Assembly (NCBI RefSeq): GCF_005377625.1
Contig: NZ_CP040098.1
Span: 2,965,279 to 3,029,278, forward strand
Reading direction: 5' to 3'
Source: Desulfoglaeba alkanexedens ALDC
GTDB lineage: Bacteria; Desulfobacterota; Syntrophobacteria; Syntrophobacterales; DSM-9756
DNA length: 64,000 nt
Shown one piece after another: positions 10,127 to 18,487 of the stretch. The position numbers and the translations under genes were made by a program. Numbering within the stretch: the stretch's first letter is position 1; every line of letters starts with the position of its first letter. The notes below the pieces were generated by a model. It ran no database searches. It had not been told where the DNA came from and saw only the letters and a list, made by a program, of their open reading frames with translations.

Positions 10127-10349
10127 GCGTCGGACGCTGCTCGAAGGGAGGAACGCAGAAGCGTTCCGCCGGCCTCCATGGGCCGGGAGCCAGAAGGATT
10201 AGAGGGAATCGGCGGGTGCATGGGCGGGGAGCGGGAGCGTTCCCGGCAGCTCTTTCAATCGGGTCACGAAGGCCGGCACTTGGGTGTCGGCCTTTTTTTG
10301 TGCTGCGGTGGCTTCGGTGTCTCGATGAGGCTATACGAGGAGGTTTGCT
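10127..10349 (+). promoter_or_regulatory. Structured 5' leader with attenuator upstream of nikK
   Basis: Three stable hairpins can be drawn: GGAACGC-AGAA-GCGTTCC (10150-10167), CCGGCC-TCCATG-GGCCGG (10169-10186) and CGGGA-GCGT-TCCCG (10232-10245). An intrinsic terminator at 10271-10299 follows, 51 bp before the nikK ATG. GCCGGCC at 10168-10174 is exactly complementary to GGCCGGC at 10271-10277, the 5' arm of the terminator, so hairpin 2 and an antiterminator would be mutually exclusive. This is what a metal- or cofactor-controlled attenuator would look like. No B12 box or NiCo-riboswitch core could be recognised. Confidence 0.5.
10271..10299 (+). terminator. Intrinsic terminator within the nik leader
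   Basis: GGCCGGCAC-TTGG-GTGTCGGCC followed by seven T. The 9-bp stem has one G-T wobble. Lying between the promoter and the first gene, it should act as an attenuator rather than an end-of-operon terminator. Confidence 0.8.
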
Positions 10350-11156
10350 ATGCGATTCTGGCTTCGATGGGTGGTACCTTCCGCGTTGATCGCGGTGTTG
10401 GCCTTTCCTTGGAATGCCCTCGCACATTTCGGGGTGATCCTGCCTTCCGACGATATCGTCACCCAGGAAGACACGAAGAACCTGATGGTGGAGGTGAAAT
10501 TCGTCCATCCCATGGAAGGAGCTTACATGGCGATGGCGAAGCCCAAAAGGTTCGGCGTGGTTCGTTCGGGGGAGCATAAGGACCTGCTTCCGGTTCTAAA
10601 AGAGGCCGAGGGGAAAGGCCCTCATCAGGAGGGAAGCTTCACTTACTGGAAAGGCGAGGTTGCGATCGGGCGTCCCGGGGATTACGTATTCTACGTGGAA
10701 CCGGCTCCCTACTGGGAACCTGCTGAAGACAAGTATATCGTGCATTACACCAAGGTGTGCGTGAACGCCCTGGGATTGGAGGAAGGCTGGGACGAACCGG
10801 TGGGCCTGGAAACGGAAATCGTTCCCCTGAGCCGGCCTTACGGCCTCTGGACGGGAAACATCTTCACCGGCCGGGTGCTGCTGGAGGGGCGGCCTGTACC
10901 ACACGCGGAGATCGAAGTGGAATACCTGAACGAATCGCCCGGCAATCCGAATTTCGTTCAGCCTCCGTCGGACCCCTTTGTGACCCAGGTGATCCGGGCC
11001 GACGAAGACGGGATCTTCAATTACGCGATGCCGAGGGCCGGCTGGTGGGGTTTCGCGGCCTTGAGCGATGCGTCTTGGAAGCTTGAACGCCAAGGCGTTA
11101 AAAAGGATGTGGAAATCGGTGCCGTCTTCTGGGTGCGCACCACGGACATGCGTTGA
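10350..11156 (+). CDS. nikK: NikK-like periplasmic protein of nickel ECF transporter (DUF4198)
   Basis: A 268-residue exported protein. It has a signal peptide (residues 1-25, [20 protein letters not shown]) and then a DUF4198-type all-beta region: [22 protein letters not shown], a Gly-rich centre, and a C-terminal Ig-like half with [20 protein letters not shown] and [18 protein letters not shown]. In NikKLMQO nickel transporters this extracytoplasmic component precedes the core genes. The His at the mature N-terminus and other exposed His residues could bind metal, but that is inference. The start ATG follows GAGGAGG by 7 bp. First gene of the operon behind the attenuated leader. Confidence 0.8.
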   Translation: MRFWLRWVVPSALIAVLAFPWNALAHFGVILPSDDIVTQEDTKNLMVEVKFVHPMEGAYMAMAKPKRFGVVRSGEHKDLLPVLKEAEGKGPHQEGSFTYWKGEVAIGRPGDYVFYVEPAPYWEPAEDKYIVHYTKVCVNALGLEEGWDEPVGLETEIVPLSRPYGLWTGNIFTGRVLLEGRPVPHAEIEVEYLNESPGNPNFVQPPSDPFVTQVIRADEDGIFNYAMPRAGWWGFAALSDASWKLERQGVKKDVEIGAVFWVRTTDMR

Positions 11157-11206
11157 GACCGGCCGCTCCTAGAATTGGGCACCTGTAGGGGCGGGGCATT
11201 CCCCAC

Positions 11207-11295
11207 GTTCCCAAGCTCTGGCCTGGGAACGGTCCCATGGGAATCGAAGCTGGAGCTTCTGCACAGCTGTGTTCCCAAGCTGGAGCTTGGGAACA
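11207..11295 (+). repeat. Palindromic dispersed repeat between nikK and nikL
   Basis: Two palindromic arms (GTTCCCAAGCTCTGGCCTGG and GTTCCCAAGCTGGAGCTTGG, each followed by GAAC) frame GGAATCGAAGCTGGAGCTTC. Same family as at 6632, 9754, 13764, 27394, 34497 and 43900. It is inserted inside the nickel operon without a gene. Confidence 0.85.
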
Positions 11296-11365
11296 AGAAA
11301 AAAGGTCGAGGAAACCGTTTTGCCGGCGGTGGTTCAGTGGGTGGCGGTGTTGACTGGAGGAGGAG

Positions 11366-11698
11366 ATGGACCTGAAGCGAATGGGGATCATCCTGGCGGT
11401 CATGGCTGCCGTGACGGGGTTTTCGGTTCCCGCCTGGAGTCACAAGGTGAACGTTTTCGCCTATGTGGAACGCGGCACGGTACACGTGGAAGGCTATTTC
11501 CCTGACGGCAAGCCCGCGGGAAACGCCGCGATCCAGGTCCTCGATAGCGGAGGGCGCAGACTGCTGGAAGGCAGAACGGACGCGGAAGGGCTCTTTTCCT
11601 TCCCCCTTCCGAAAAAGGACGACCTGACCATCGTGATCGACGCATCTATGGGCCACAGGAACCAGTTTCTGCTGAAGAAGCAAGACTTGGGGGACTAG
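11366..11698 (+). CDS. NikL-like protein, N-terminal (Ig-like) part of nickel ECF transporter
   Basis: A 110-residue exported protein with a signal peptide (residues 1-24, ending VPAWSHKVN) and a carboxypeptidase-regulatory/Ig-like fold: VFAYVERGTVHVEGYFPDG, NAAIQVLDSGGRRLLEGRTD, AEGLFSFPLP, VIDASMGHRNQFLL. The HKVNVFAYVE start and the conserved M-G-H match the N-terminal half of NikL as I know it. Typical NikL proteins continue into a coiled coil and one C-terminal membrane helix; here the frame stops after residue 110, and those parts lie in the next ORF, whose TTG start directly follows this stop. The ribosome binding site GGAGGAGGAG is strong. Confidence 0.7.
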   Translation: MDLKRMGIILAVMAAVTGFSVPAWSHKVNVFAYVERGTVHVEGYFPDGKPAGNAAIQVLDSGGRRLLEGRTDAEGLFSFPLPKKDDLTIVIDASMGHRNQFLLKKQDLGD

Positions 11699-12079
11699 TT
11701 GAAGTCGGTGCCGGTGTTTGGGAAGGCGGTCCTGGCTGCCGCGTGCCTTGCGGCGATAGGGATCTTTTCACCGTCCGGTTTTTCTGAAGCGGGCTCGGTG
11801 GTTCGGGCGGCGGAAGCGTCGTCTGAGGCCGAACGAGCGGGGTTACGGCCGGAGCGTCGTTCGGGATGCGAAGAAGATCTGGCTCTGATCAAGGAAGAAC
11901 TGGATCGGCTGTCCCAGGAGATGCACCACTTGCGACGCGATGTGGCACGCCTTCGTGAGGAAGTTTCTCAGCCCGGGTTGGAGGAAGCGATGGCCGGCGT
12001 CGGCTTCATTTTCGGACTCTTCGGAGTGGCCTTTTTCCTCCGCGCAAGGGGCTCGGGCCGAACCGGGCCGGGGACATGA
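11699..12079 (+). CDS. NikL-like C-terminal part: signal helix, coiled coil, membrane helix
   Basis: A 126-residue protein beginning at a TTG that abuts the previous stop. Residues 1-30 form a hydrophobic signal or anchor (KAVLAAACLAAIGIFS), 58-90 a charged coiled coil (LALIKEELDRLSQEMHHLRR), and about 98-118 a membrane helix (AMAGVGFIFGLFGVAFFLRA). The last two elements resemble the C-terminal part of intact NikL, and the two-helix topology resembles CbiN/NikN. So the usual single NikL gene appears to be two genes here, each with its own export signal. The alternative is an old frameshift. The start codon is inferred. Confidence 0.65.
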   Translation: MKSVPVFGKAVLAAACLAAIGIFSPSGFSEAGSVVRAAEASSEAERAGLRPERRSGCEEDLALIKEELDRLSQEMHHLRRDVARLREEVSQPGLEEAMAGVGFIFGLFGVAFFLRARGSGRTGPGT

Positions 12080-12088
12080 GGAAGTGAC

Positions 12089-12706
12089 ATGCACCTTTCG
12101 GACGGAGTGCTGCCGACGGCGGTGACGCTCGGCGGCTTTGCGGCGGCGGCAGCTGCAGCGGCCTGGAGTCTTCGAAGAACACGGGCGGAGGATCTCCCCA
12201 AGGTGGCGGTGGTGACCTCGTCGTTCTTTGTGGCCTCGCTGATCCATGTTCCTCTGGGCCCCACCAGCGTCCACTTGCTTCTTCCCGGCGTGGTGGGGAT
12301 CCTGCTCGGGCCCGCAGCCTTTCTCGCCATCTTTCTCGGCCTGATTCTCCAGAGCTTTCTTTTCGGGTTCGGTGGAATCACGGCGCTGGGAGCCAATGCT
12401 GTCATAATGGGGGTCCCGGCATGGGTTGCGGGGGCCCTGTTTCGGACCTTCCGGGGGGAAGGGGCGGCCCGACAAGCGGTCCTCGGGGCCGTCGCCGGTG
12501 CCCTGGCGGTGGCACTGGCCGCGTTGATCCTCGCCCTTTTCCTGTTCACTGGGGGTGAAGATTTCCTGGGGATCGCCAAGATCGCTTTGGCAGCCCATAT
12601 TCCAGTCATGGCGGTGGAGGCTCTGATCACCGGGGTTTCGATTTCCTTTCTGGCCAAGGTCAAACCGGAACTGCTGGACAGGCCGTTCACTTCCGGTTCC
12701 CGTTGA
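12089..12706 (+). CDS. nikM: Nickel/cobalt ECF transporter substrate-binding membrane subunit (NikM/CbiM)
   Basis: A 205-residue polytopic membrane protein beginning MHLSDGVLP. In CbiM/NikM the free N-terminus and His2 enter the membrane and coordinate Ni2+ or Co2+, and the Met-His start fits that. Further features are HVPLGPTSVHLLLPGVVG (conserved His), the GPAAFLAIFLGLILQSFLFG segment, GGITALGANAVIMGVPA and several Ala/Leu-rich helices. Metal preference cannot be read reliably, but the NikK/NikL-like companions and lack of cobalamin genes favour nickel. The ATG is preceded by AGGAAG. It is 9 bp after the NikL-like C-terminal gene. Confidence 0.92.
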   Translation: MHLSDGVLPTAVTLGGFAAAAAAAAWSLRRTRAEDLPKVAVVTSSFFVASLIHVPLGPTSVHLLLPGVVGILLGPAAFLAIFLGLILQSFLFGFGGITALGANAVIMGVPAWVAGALFRTFRGEGAARQAVLGAVAGALAVALAALILALFLFTGGEDFLGIAKIALAAHIPVMAVEALITGVSISFLAKVKPELLDRPFTSGSR

Positions 12707-12752
12707 AGCCGAGGCGGGAGATCGAATGTGACCTCCGGTCGAGGGTGCGAGC

Positions 12753-13736
12753 ATGACAGACGTTTCCGAGGTCTTGAGGATCCCTTGGCCCGCCTTTCTT
12801 TCCGGAACCGTCGTGGCGGCGGGAGCGGCCCTCTGGGGCTGTCGCCGGGTTTTTCAGGGCGAAGCTTCGAAGGTGAAAGGAGACGATGAGTCGGAAAGGG
12901 ACTGGTCCCTTCCCGCGGTGGATGCGTTCCATGACCGCCGTTCGCCCTTTCACGAGTGGGACCCCCGTTTCAAGATCGCGTCGATCCTGACGTACTGCTT
13001 CCTGGTGGTTTCGCTCAGAACCGTCCTCATGGCCCTGGCGGCCGCGGCCGTCTCTGTGGCCTGCGTGGCGGCGGCCCGCGTTCCGTTGGGGAGAGCGTTC
13101 AGGCGGGTGGCCGCGATGGGCGGTTTTCTGGTCATGCTCGTTCTCGTGATGCCCTTGACCGTACCGGTGAAGGACGGGGACATGGTAGCGGTGGTCATGC
13201 CGTTGGATTGGCTGAGCTTCAACGTCCGGGGTTTCGAGATCGCCCTGCTGATCGGGCTCAAGGCGACGGCGGTTACGCTTCTTATGGAACCCCTCCTGGG
13301 GACGGCTCCTTTTTCGGTCACCGTTTCGGCTCTCGCTCGTATCGGGTTGCCCAAGAACCTTTGCCAGATGCTGCTGCTGGCGCACCCCTACCTTTACGTT
13401 TTTCAGCATGAAGCTCGGCGGATGAGTGTGGGAATGGCCGTTCGGGGTTTTCGAAAGCGAACCAATTGGGCGACGCTTCAAGCGACCGGGAATTTCCTTG
13501 GGATGCTCTTTGTGAGAAGCTTCGAACGGACGGAGCGGGTCTACGAAGCCATGCTCTGCCGTGGTTACCGCGGGGAATTTCCAGCGACGGTTTCTTTCAC
13601 GGCTCGCGGAAGTGACTGGGCCAAGGGGGCGGTGTTCGCCGCCCTGGGAGCCGGCCTCCTACTGCTGGATCGGATGGTGCCGGTCCAGTCGATGACGGCC
13701 TGGCTCCATTTCCTTTTTCCTTTCCAGGGCGGTTAG
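12753..13736 (+). CDS. nikQ: Nickel/cobalt ECF transporter T-component (NikQ/CbiQ)
   Basis: A 327-residue CbiQ-family energy-coupling membrane protein. The first 45 residues contain a hydrophobic stretch (FLSGTVVAAGAALWG), then AVDAFHDRRSPFHEWDPRFKI, which is the CbiQ start signature (normal relatives begin near this point). Several membrane helices follow. The cytoplasmic coupling motif occurs in the ARRMSVGMAVRGFRKRTN region and again in MLCRGYRGEF. The T-component transmits ATPase motions to NikM. It is normally followed at once by its ATPase, but here the next gene is 1.2 kb away across repeat DNA. Confidence 0.9.
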   Translation: MTDVSEVLRIPWPAFLSGTVVAAGAALWGCRRVFQGEASKVKGDDESERDWSLPAVDAFHDRRSPFHEWDPRFKIASILTYCFLVVSLRTVLMALAAAAVSVACVAAARVPLGRAFRRVAAMGGFLVMLVLVMPLTVPVKDGDMVAVVMPLDWLSFNVRGFEIALLIGLKATAVTLLMEPLLGTAPFSVTVSALARIGLPKNLCQMLLLAHPYLYVFQHEARRMSVGMAVRGFRKRTNWATLQATGNFLGMLFVRSFERTERVYEAMLCRGYRGEFPATVSFTARGSDWAKGAVFAALGAGLLLLDRMVPVQSMTAWLHFLFPFQGG

Positions 13737-13927
13737 CGCGGAGGAGAGAGGCTTTTCCACCTTGTTCCCAAGCTTCACCGTCCACCTTGTTCCCAAGCTC
13801 CAGCTTGGGAACACAACTGTGCAGAAGCTCTAGCTTCGATTGAGGCCGATCCCGAGCCAGAGCTTGGAAACGAGGGCAAAAGTTAACGAAGGTCAAAAAG
13901 TTCCCCTCTCCCGCTTCCCTTAATCCC

Positions 13928-14742
<815 letters not shown>

Positions 14743-14965
14743 CCCTTAATCCCCTCCCACAAGGGGAGGGGAAATAGAATTTGGCATCAAATATTAGGTC
14801 TATTATTTTCTACGTTACCACCGGTTTTACGGGTCGCGGCCAAGGCCGCTCCTATCAGGAACAAGGAACCTCAGGGCCCAACTTTCGTGAGCTTGTTTTT
14901 GGACAAGCGCTTAGGCCGGAGTAGAGAGGCTTTTTCCCTTCGGTGGACTTGAAGGGGCTTTTAAA

Positions 14966-16666
14966 GTGCCGAAGCGGCGGCGCGACGGCGAAGTCATTTC
15001 CACGAAAGAGACGACGAGGTGCCTTTTGCACCAGCAGATCGCTTCCCTTCCCTTGTCTCTGGAACCGGGCCGCCCCCTGATCGCGGTCGAAAAGGTGTCT
15101 TATGTCTACCCGGACGGCCGCCGGGCCCTTGAGGACATCGACCTCACCGTCCAGGAAGGCGATCGAATCGCCCTGGTGGGGCAGAACGGTTCGGGAAAAA
15201 CCACACTGGCCAAGGTGCTCAACGGGCTCTACACGCCCCGTCGGGGGCGTGTATGTTACGCGGGGGGTTTGCTTGAAGGCGATCACCTTCTGCGGGCCCG
15301 TACCGAAATCGGGCTTTTCTTTCAAGATCCCGACGACCACCTGTTCTGCAACACAGTCTACGAAGACGTCGCCTTTGGTCCGTTGAACCAGGGATGGGAC
15401 CCGCAGGAAGTGGACCGCCGGGTGAGGGAAGCGGTGGAGCACGTGGGGCTGGAAGCCTTCCTCTACAAACCGGCCCACCATCTGAGCTACGGTCAGCGAA
15501 AGCGCGCCGCCTTCGCCGCGGTGCTCGCCATGAAGCCGCGGGTGCTGATTCTCGATGAGCCCACGGCGAACCTTGATCCGCGACAGGAAGCCGTCTTCGT
15601 TGAGCTGCTGAAAAAGTTTCATGGGACGCTGATCGTCATCAGCCACGACCTCCTCTTTCTCTACGGCCTGTGCTCGAGAGCCGTGGTCCTGGAGCACGGA
15701 AGGATTCACCACGACTACACGCTGGAGGCCCTGGTGGCCCACCCGCCCTCGCTTCGTGAACACGGGCTGGATTTTTCGTTTCGATTCAGCTGCTGCGGCA
15801 TCCATGAACCCGGGAGGATCGAGCCTTCGGCGGATTCGGGGAATGCGCAGGAAAGCGGCAGCCCCGAGGGGCGGTCTTCGAGGGGTGCCGAGGTTTCTCC
15901 GCTGATCCAGCTGAAGGATTTCGCTTATCGCTACCCCGATGGGACCTGGGGCGTTCGGGGCATCGACCTTTCGGTTCACGCCGGTGAAAAGTTGGCTCTG
16001 GTGGGGGAAAACGGCGCCGGAAAGTCGACGCTCGCCGCATGCCTGCTGGGTCTGCGCCTCGGGCGTGGTACTTACCGTTTCGACGGCAAGCCGGTCGACG
16101 AAAAGCGGCGAAAGCGGCTTTGGCGGCATATCGGCATGGTGTTCCAGGATTCGTCGGATCAGCTCTTCTGTCCTTCCTGTCGGGAAGAGGTGGCCTTCGG
16201 CCCCAGGCAGATGGGGCTTGCAGCCGCCGAAGTGGACCGGCGTACCCGGGAGGCTCTGGCGCGCGTGGGACTGGAGGGGTTCGAAGATCGCGCGCCCCAT
16301 CGGTTGAGCGGCGGGGAGCGGAAGCGCCTCGCTATCGCGGCGGTCCTCGGCATGCATCCGCGTGTGCTCATCCTGGATGAGCCGACCTCCGGCCTGGATC
16401 CTCGAAGTGAGGAACGTCTCCTGGAAATTCTCCGGGAGCTTCGGGTGACCCTTGTGGTCATCAGCCACGACGTGCACTTCCTGTCCCTTCTTTGCGAACG
16501 GACGGTGGTCATGCACGGGGGCCGCATCATTCGAGACGGCCCCATGGACGCCTTCCTGAACGATGAGCACCTGGATAGTCTGAATGGCCTGGCGTACACG
16601 TACAAGAGCGAATGCCGCCGCCGGATCTTGAGGCTTCAGGAATCGGCGTTTCCGGCCGCCGGCTGA
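14966..16666 (+). CDS. nikO: Nickel/cobalt ECF transporter ATPase, tandem two-domain fusion (NikO/CbiO)
   Basis: A 566-residue protein with two complete ABC ATPase domains joined by a Ser/Gly/Glu-rich linker (about 270-310). Domain 1 has Walker A GQNGSGKTT, signature LSYGQRKR and Walker B LILDEPTANLDP. Domain 2 has Walker A GENGAGKST, signature LSGGERKR and LILDEPTSGLDP. Both carry the ECF-type Q-loop context FQDPDDHLF / FQDSSDQLF. Most CbiO/NikO proteins are single-domain homodimers; here one chain supplies both halves. The GTG start has GAAGGGG 8 bp upstream. Separated from nikQ by repeat DNA, so its own transcription start is possible. Its last 31 bp overlap the convergent glycosyltransferase. 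Confidence 0.92.
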   Translation: MPKRRRDGEVISTKETTRCLLHQQIASLPLSLEPGRPLIAVEKVSYVYPDGRRALEDIDLTVQEGDRIALVGQNGSGKTTLAKVLNGLYTPRRGRVCYAGGLLEGDHLLRARTEIGLFFQDPDDHLFCNTVYEDVAFGPLNQGWDPQEVDRRVREAVEHVGLEAFLYKPAHHLSYGQRKRAAFAAVLAMKPRVLILDEPTANLDPRQEAVFVELLKKFHGTLIVISHDLLFLYGLCSRAVVLEHGRIHHDYTLEALVAHPPSLREHGLDFSFRFSCCGIHEPGRIEPSADSGNAQESGSPEGRSSRGAEVSPLIQLKDFAYRYPDGTWGVRGIDLSVHAGEKLALVGENGAGKSTLAACLLGLRLGRGTYRFDGKPVDEKRRKRLWRHIGMVFQDSSDQLFCPSCREEVAFGPRQMGLAAAEVDRRTREALARVGLEGFEDRAPHRLSGGERKRLAIAAVLGMHPRVLILDEPTSGLDPRSEERLLEILRELRVTLVVISHDVHFLSLLCERTVVMHGGRIIRDGPMDAFLNDEHLDSLNGLAYTYKSECRRRILRLQESAFPAAG

Positions 16667-17706
16667 CCCCACTTTCCTGCAGTTTCGCCTTTCCCACAGT
16701 TGCGCCGCCGATCGCGGGAGTGCCGGGTCGACTCCCCGGCGAGCGCCCGCTCCACAAAGGCGGCCGCCGCTTCATCGGGGGCATCGGCTGCCTTGGCATC
16801 CCAGTGCAGCACGTTTTCCGGATTCCATTGTCTCCGAATCACCTGCACGTTCCGCCCCCGCGGTGCCCAGATTTCGGGCGCCGTGGGGCCGAAGACAGCG
16901 GCCGAAGGCGTTCCTACGGCCGCGGCCAGGTGTGTGATCCCCGAATCGTTTCCGACGTAGAGAGCGGCAAGATCCAGGAGCGCCACCAGGCGGGCCAGCG
17001 GGAGGGAAGAGGCGACGGCCGCTCCCAGCTCGCCCCGGGCGGTTTCGGCGAAAGGGTGAAGCGGCGCGTCGGCGGGCCCCAGCGTCAAGACGACCGGGAT
17101 GCCCACGTCGTTTCGGAGCCACCGAACCAGCGACCACCAGTTGCGAAGCGGCCAGATCTTCTTCAAGCTTCCGCTGCCGGGGTGGACGACGGCGAAGGGG
17201 CCGCCGGCGATGCCTTGGTTGCGGAGAATGTCTTCCGCAAGAAGGGATTCGGCGGGATCCGCCATCACGCGAACGGGCCTGTTCGGAATGGGCCATCCCA
17301 GGGCGTGGAACTGATCCACGAGGGTTTCGGTCACCGACCGCTGAGCGGCTTCGTTCGGGAAAGAGCGAATCCAGTGGACGGGGATGCGGAGCCTCCGCGA
17401 AAGGAGATCGGCGACGCGCTTCGTGTTTTCCTGGCCGAAGAGGAAAAAGGCGTCCAGTTGGGTGACCCCCGGAGGAAGGGCGGGTGCGGCGGTGAAGTCG
17501 TCCATGTGGAAGGCGGCCCAGCGGGAGTCGTCGGGACTGAAGAAACGGCCGGCGTAGGCCTTGCCGTAAAAAAGGGCAGCGTATTCGGATTTGGTCCAGA
17601 AATCCATGTATGATGGGCCGAAGAGATGGTAAAATCCTTCGACAGCGGGAAGAGAAAGAAGAAAATCGCCCAAGGCGCCCTGGTGGAAAATCCCGATGCT
17701 TTTCAT
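16636..17706 (-). CDS. Glycosyltransferase family 9 (heptosyltransferase-like)
   Basis: A 356-residue GT-B fold protein. The N-terminus MKSIGIFHQGALGDFLLSLP and the C-terminal nucleotide-sugar site VHPGSGSLKKIWPLRNW ... LYVGNDSGITHLAAAVGTPS are the ADP-heptose:LPS heptosyltransferase signatures. It probably adds a sugar during LPS core assembly, but the acceptor is unknown. The ATG at 17706 is chosen over an upstream in-frame start (17760) because it begins the conserved beta strand; it lacks a strong ribosome binding site. The C-terminal tail (about 30 residues, Arg/Gly-rich) is unusual and overlaps the end of nikO. Divergent from phoB. Confidence 0.85.
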   Translation of the reverse strand: MKSIGIFHQGALGDFLLSLPAVEGFYHLFGPSYMDFWTKSEYAALFYGKAYAGRFFSPDDSRWAAFHMDDFTAAPALPPGVTQLDAFFLFGQENTKRVADLLSRRLRIPVHWIRSFPNEAAQRSVTETLVDQFHALGWPIPNRPVRVMADPAESLLAEDILRNQGIAGGPFAVVHPGSGSLKKIWPLRNWWSLVRWLRNDVGIPVVLTLGPADAPLHPFAETARGELGAAVASSLPLARLVALLDLAALYVGNDSGITHLAAAVGTPSAAVFGPTAPEIWAPRGRNVQVIRRQWNPENVLHWDAKAADAPDEAAAAFVERALAGESTRHSRDRRRNCGKGETAGKWGQPAAGNADS

Positions 17707-17803
17707 TGCAAGGTCACCGTTCCGTGACAGGGCCTTCGTCGTTCCGACACAGTCCGGCATTTACACTGATACGATTTTGCAGAGTAAACGATGAGGGAGA
17801 TTC

Positions 17804-18484
17804 ATGGTAAAGGAAAAAATACTTGTGGTTGAGGACGATCCGGATATTCTTAACCTTCTCGCCTGGCACCTTAGGGCGGCCGACTTCGAGGTGATCGTCT
17901 GTCAGGATGGAGAAGTCGCCGTGGAGGCGGCCCATCGGGAGGTGCCGAGCCTGGTGGTTCTGGATCTGATGCTGCCCGGCCTGGACGGCCTGGAAATCTG
18001 CAAGATCCTTAGAAGAAAAGAAAAGACGTCGCGCATCCCCATCTTGATGCTCACCGCCCGGGGGGAGGAAGCGGACCGGGTTCTGGGTCTGGAACTGGGA
18101 GCGGATGATTACGTGGTCAAGCCTTTCAGTCCCCGGGAACTGGTGCTTCGGGTACGGGCGATCCTCCGGCGTTCCAGCACGGAAGGTACGGTATCGGTGC
18201 TGGAGGCGGAGGGACTCCGAGTCGATGCCGACAGCCACAGGGTGTGGGTGGACGAAGAAGAGGTTCCCATCACGGCGACGGAATTCAAACTGCTGGTGGA
18301 ATTGATGGGGAGTCGAGGACGGGTGCTCAGCCGCGACCAGCTCCTGGATCGTGTCTGGGGCTACCAGTTTGAGGGGTACGCCCGGACCGTCGATACGCAC
18401 ATCCGAAGGCTGCGGCAGAAACTGGGCCCCTACGCCGACCTGGTTGAAACCATACGAGGGGTGGGCTACCGGTTCCGGGAGTAG
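17804..18484 (+). CDS. phoB: Phosphate regulon response regulator PhoB
   Basis: A 226-residue OmpR/PhoB-family regulator. The receiver domain has the acidic pair ED-D near residues 10-12, phospho-acceptor Asp54 in LVVLDLMLPG, and Lys in DDYVVKPFSP. The C-terminal winged helix contains the ITATEFKLLVELMG helix, the DQLLDRVWGY recognition region and RTVDTHIRRLRQKLG. It is followed 3 bp later by its sensor kinase and then by pstB-phoU, which fixes the role as the Pho regulator more firmly than sequence alone would. Confidence 0.93.
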   Translation: MVKEKILVVEDDPDILNLLAWHLRAADFEVIVCQDGEVAVEAAHREVPSLVVLDLMLPGLDGLEICKILRRKEKTSRIPILMLTARGEEADRVLGLELGADDYVVKPFSPRELVLRVRAILRRSSTEGTVSVLEAEGLRVDADSHRVWVDEEEVPITATEFKLLVELMGSRGRVLSRDQLLDRVWGYQFEGYARTVDTHIRRLRQKLGPYADLVETIRGVGYRFRE

Positions 18485-18487
18485 CGG

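Noticed and set aside
10127-10300. Cobalamin riboswitch in the nik leader
   Set aside because: A GAGGGAAT segment and an AGCCAG are present, but in the wrong order, and no B12 box (AGCCAGGAGACC-like) follows; the core cannot be built.
10127-10300. NiCo (czcD) riboswitch in the nik leader
   Set aside because: The conserved four-way-junction motifs could not be found by eye; a covariance-model search would settle it.
14855-16672. A 605-codon reading frame on the minus strand
   Set aside because: Antisense to the two-domain nikO ATPase; no family features.
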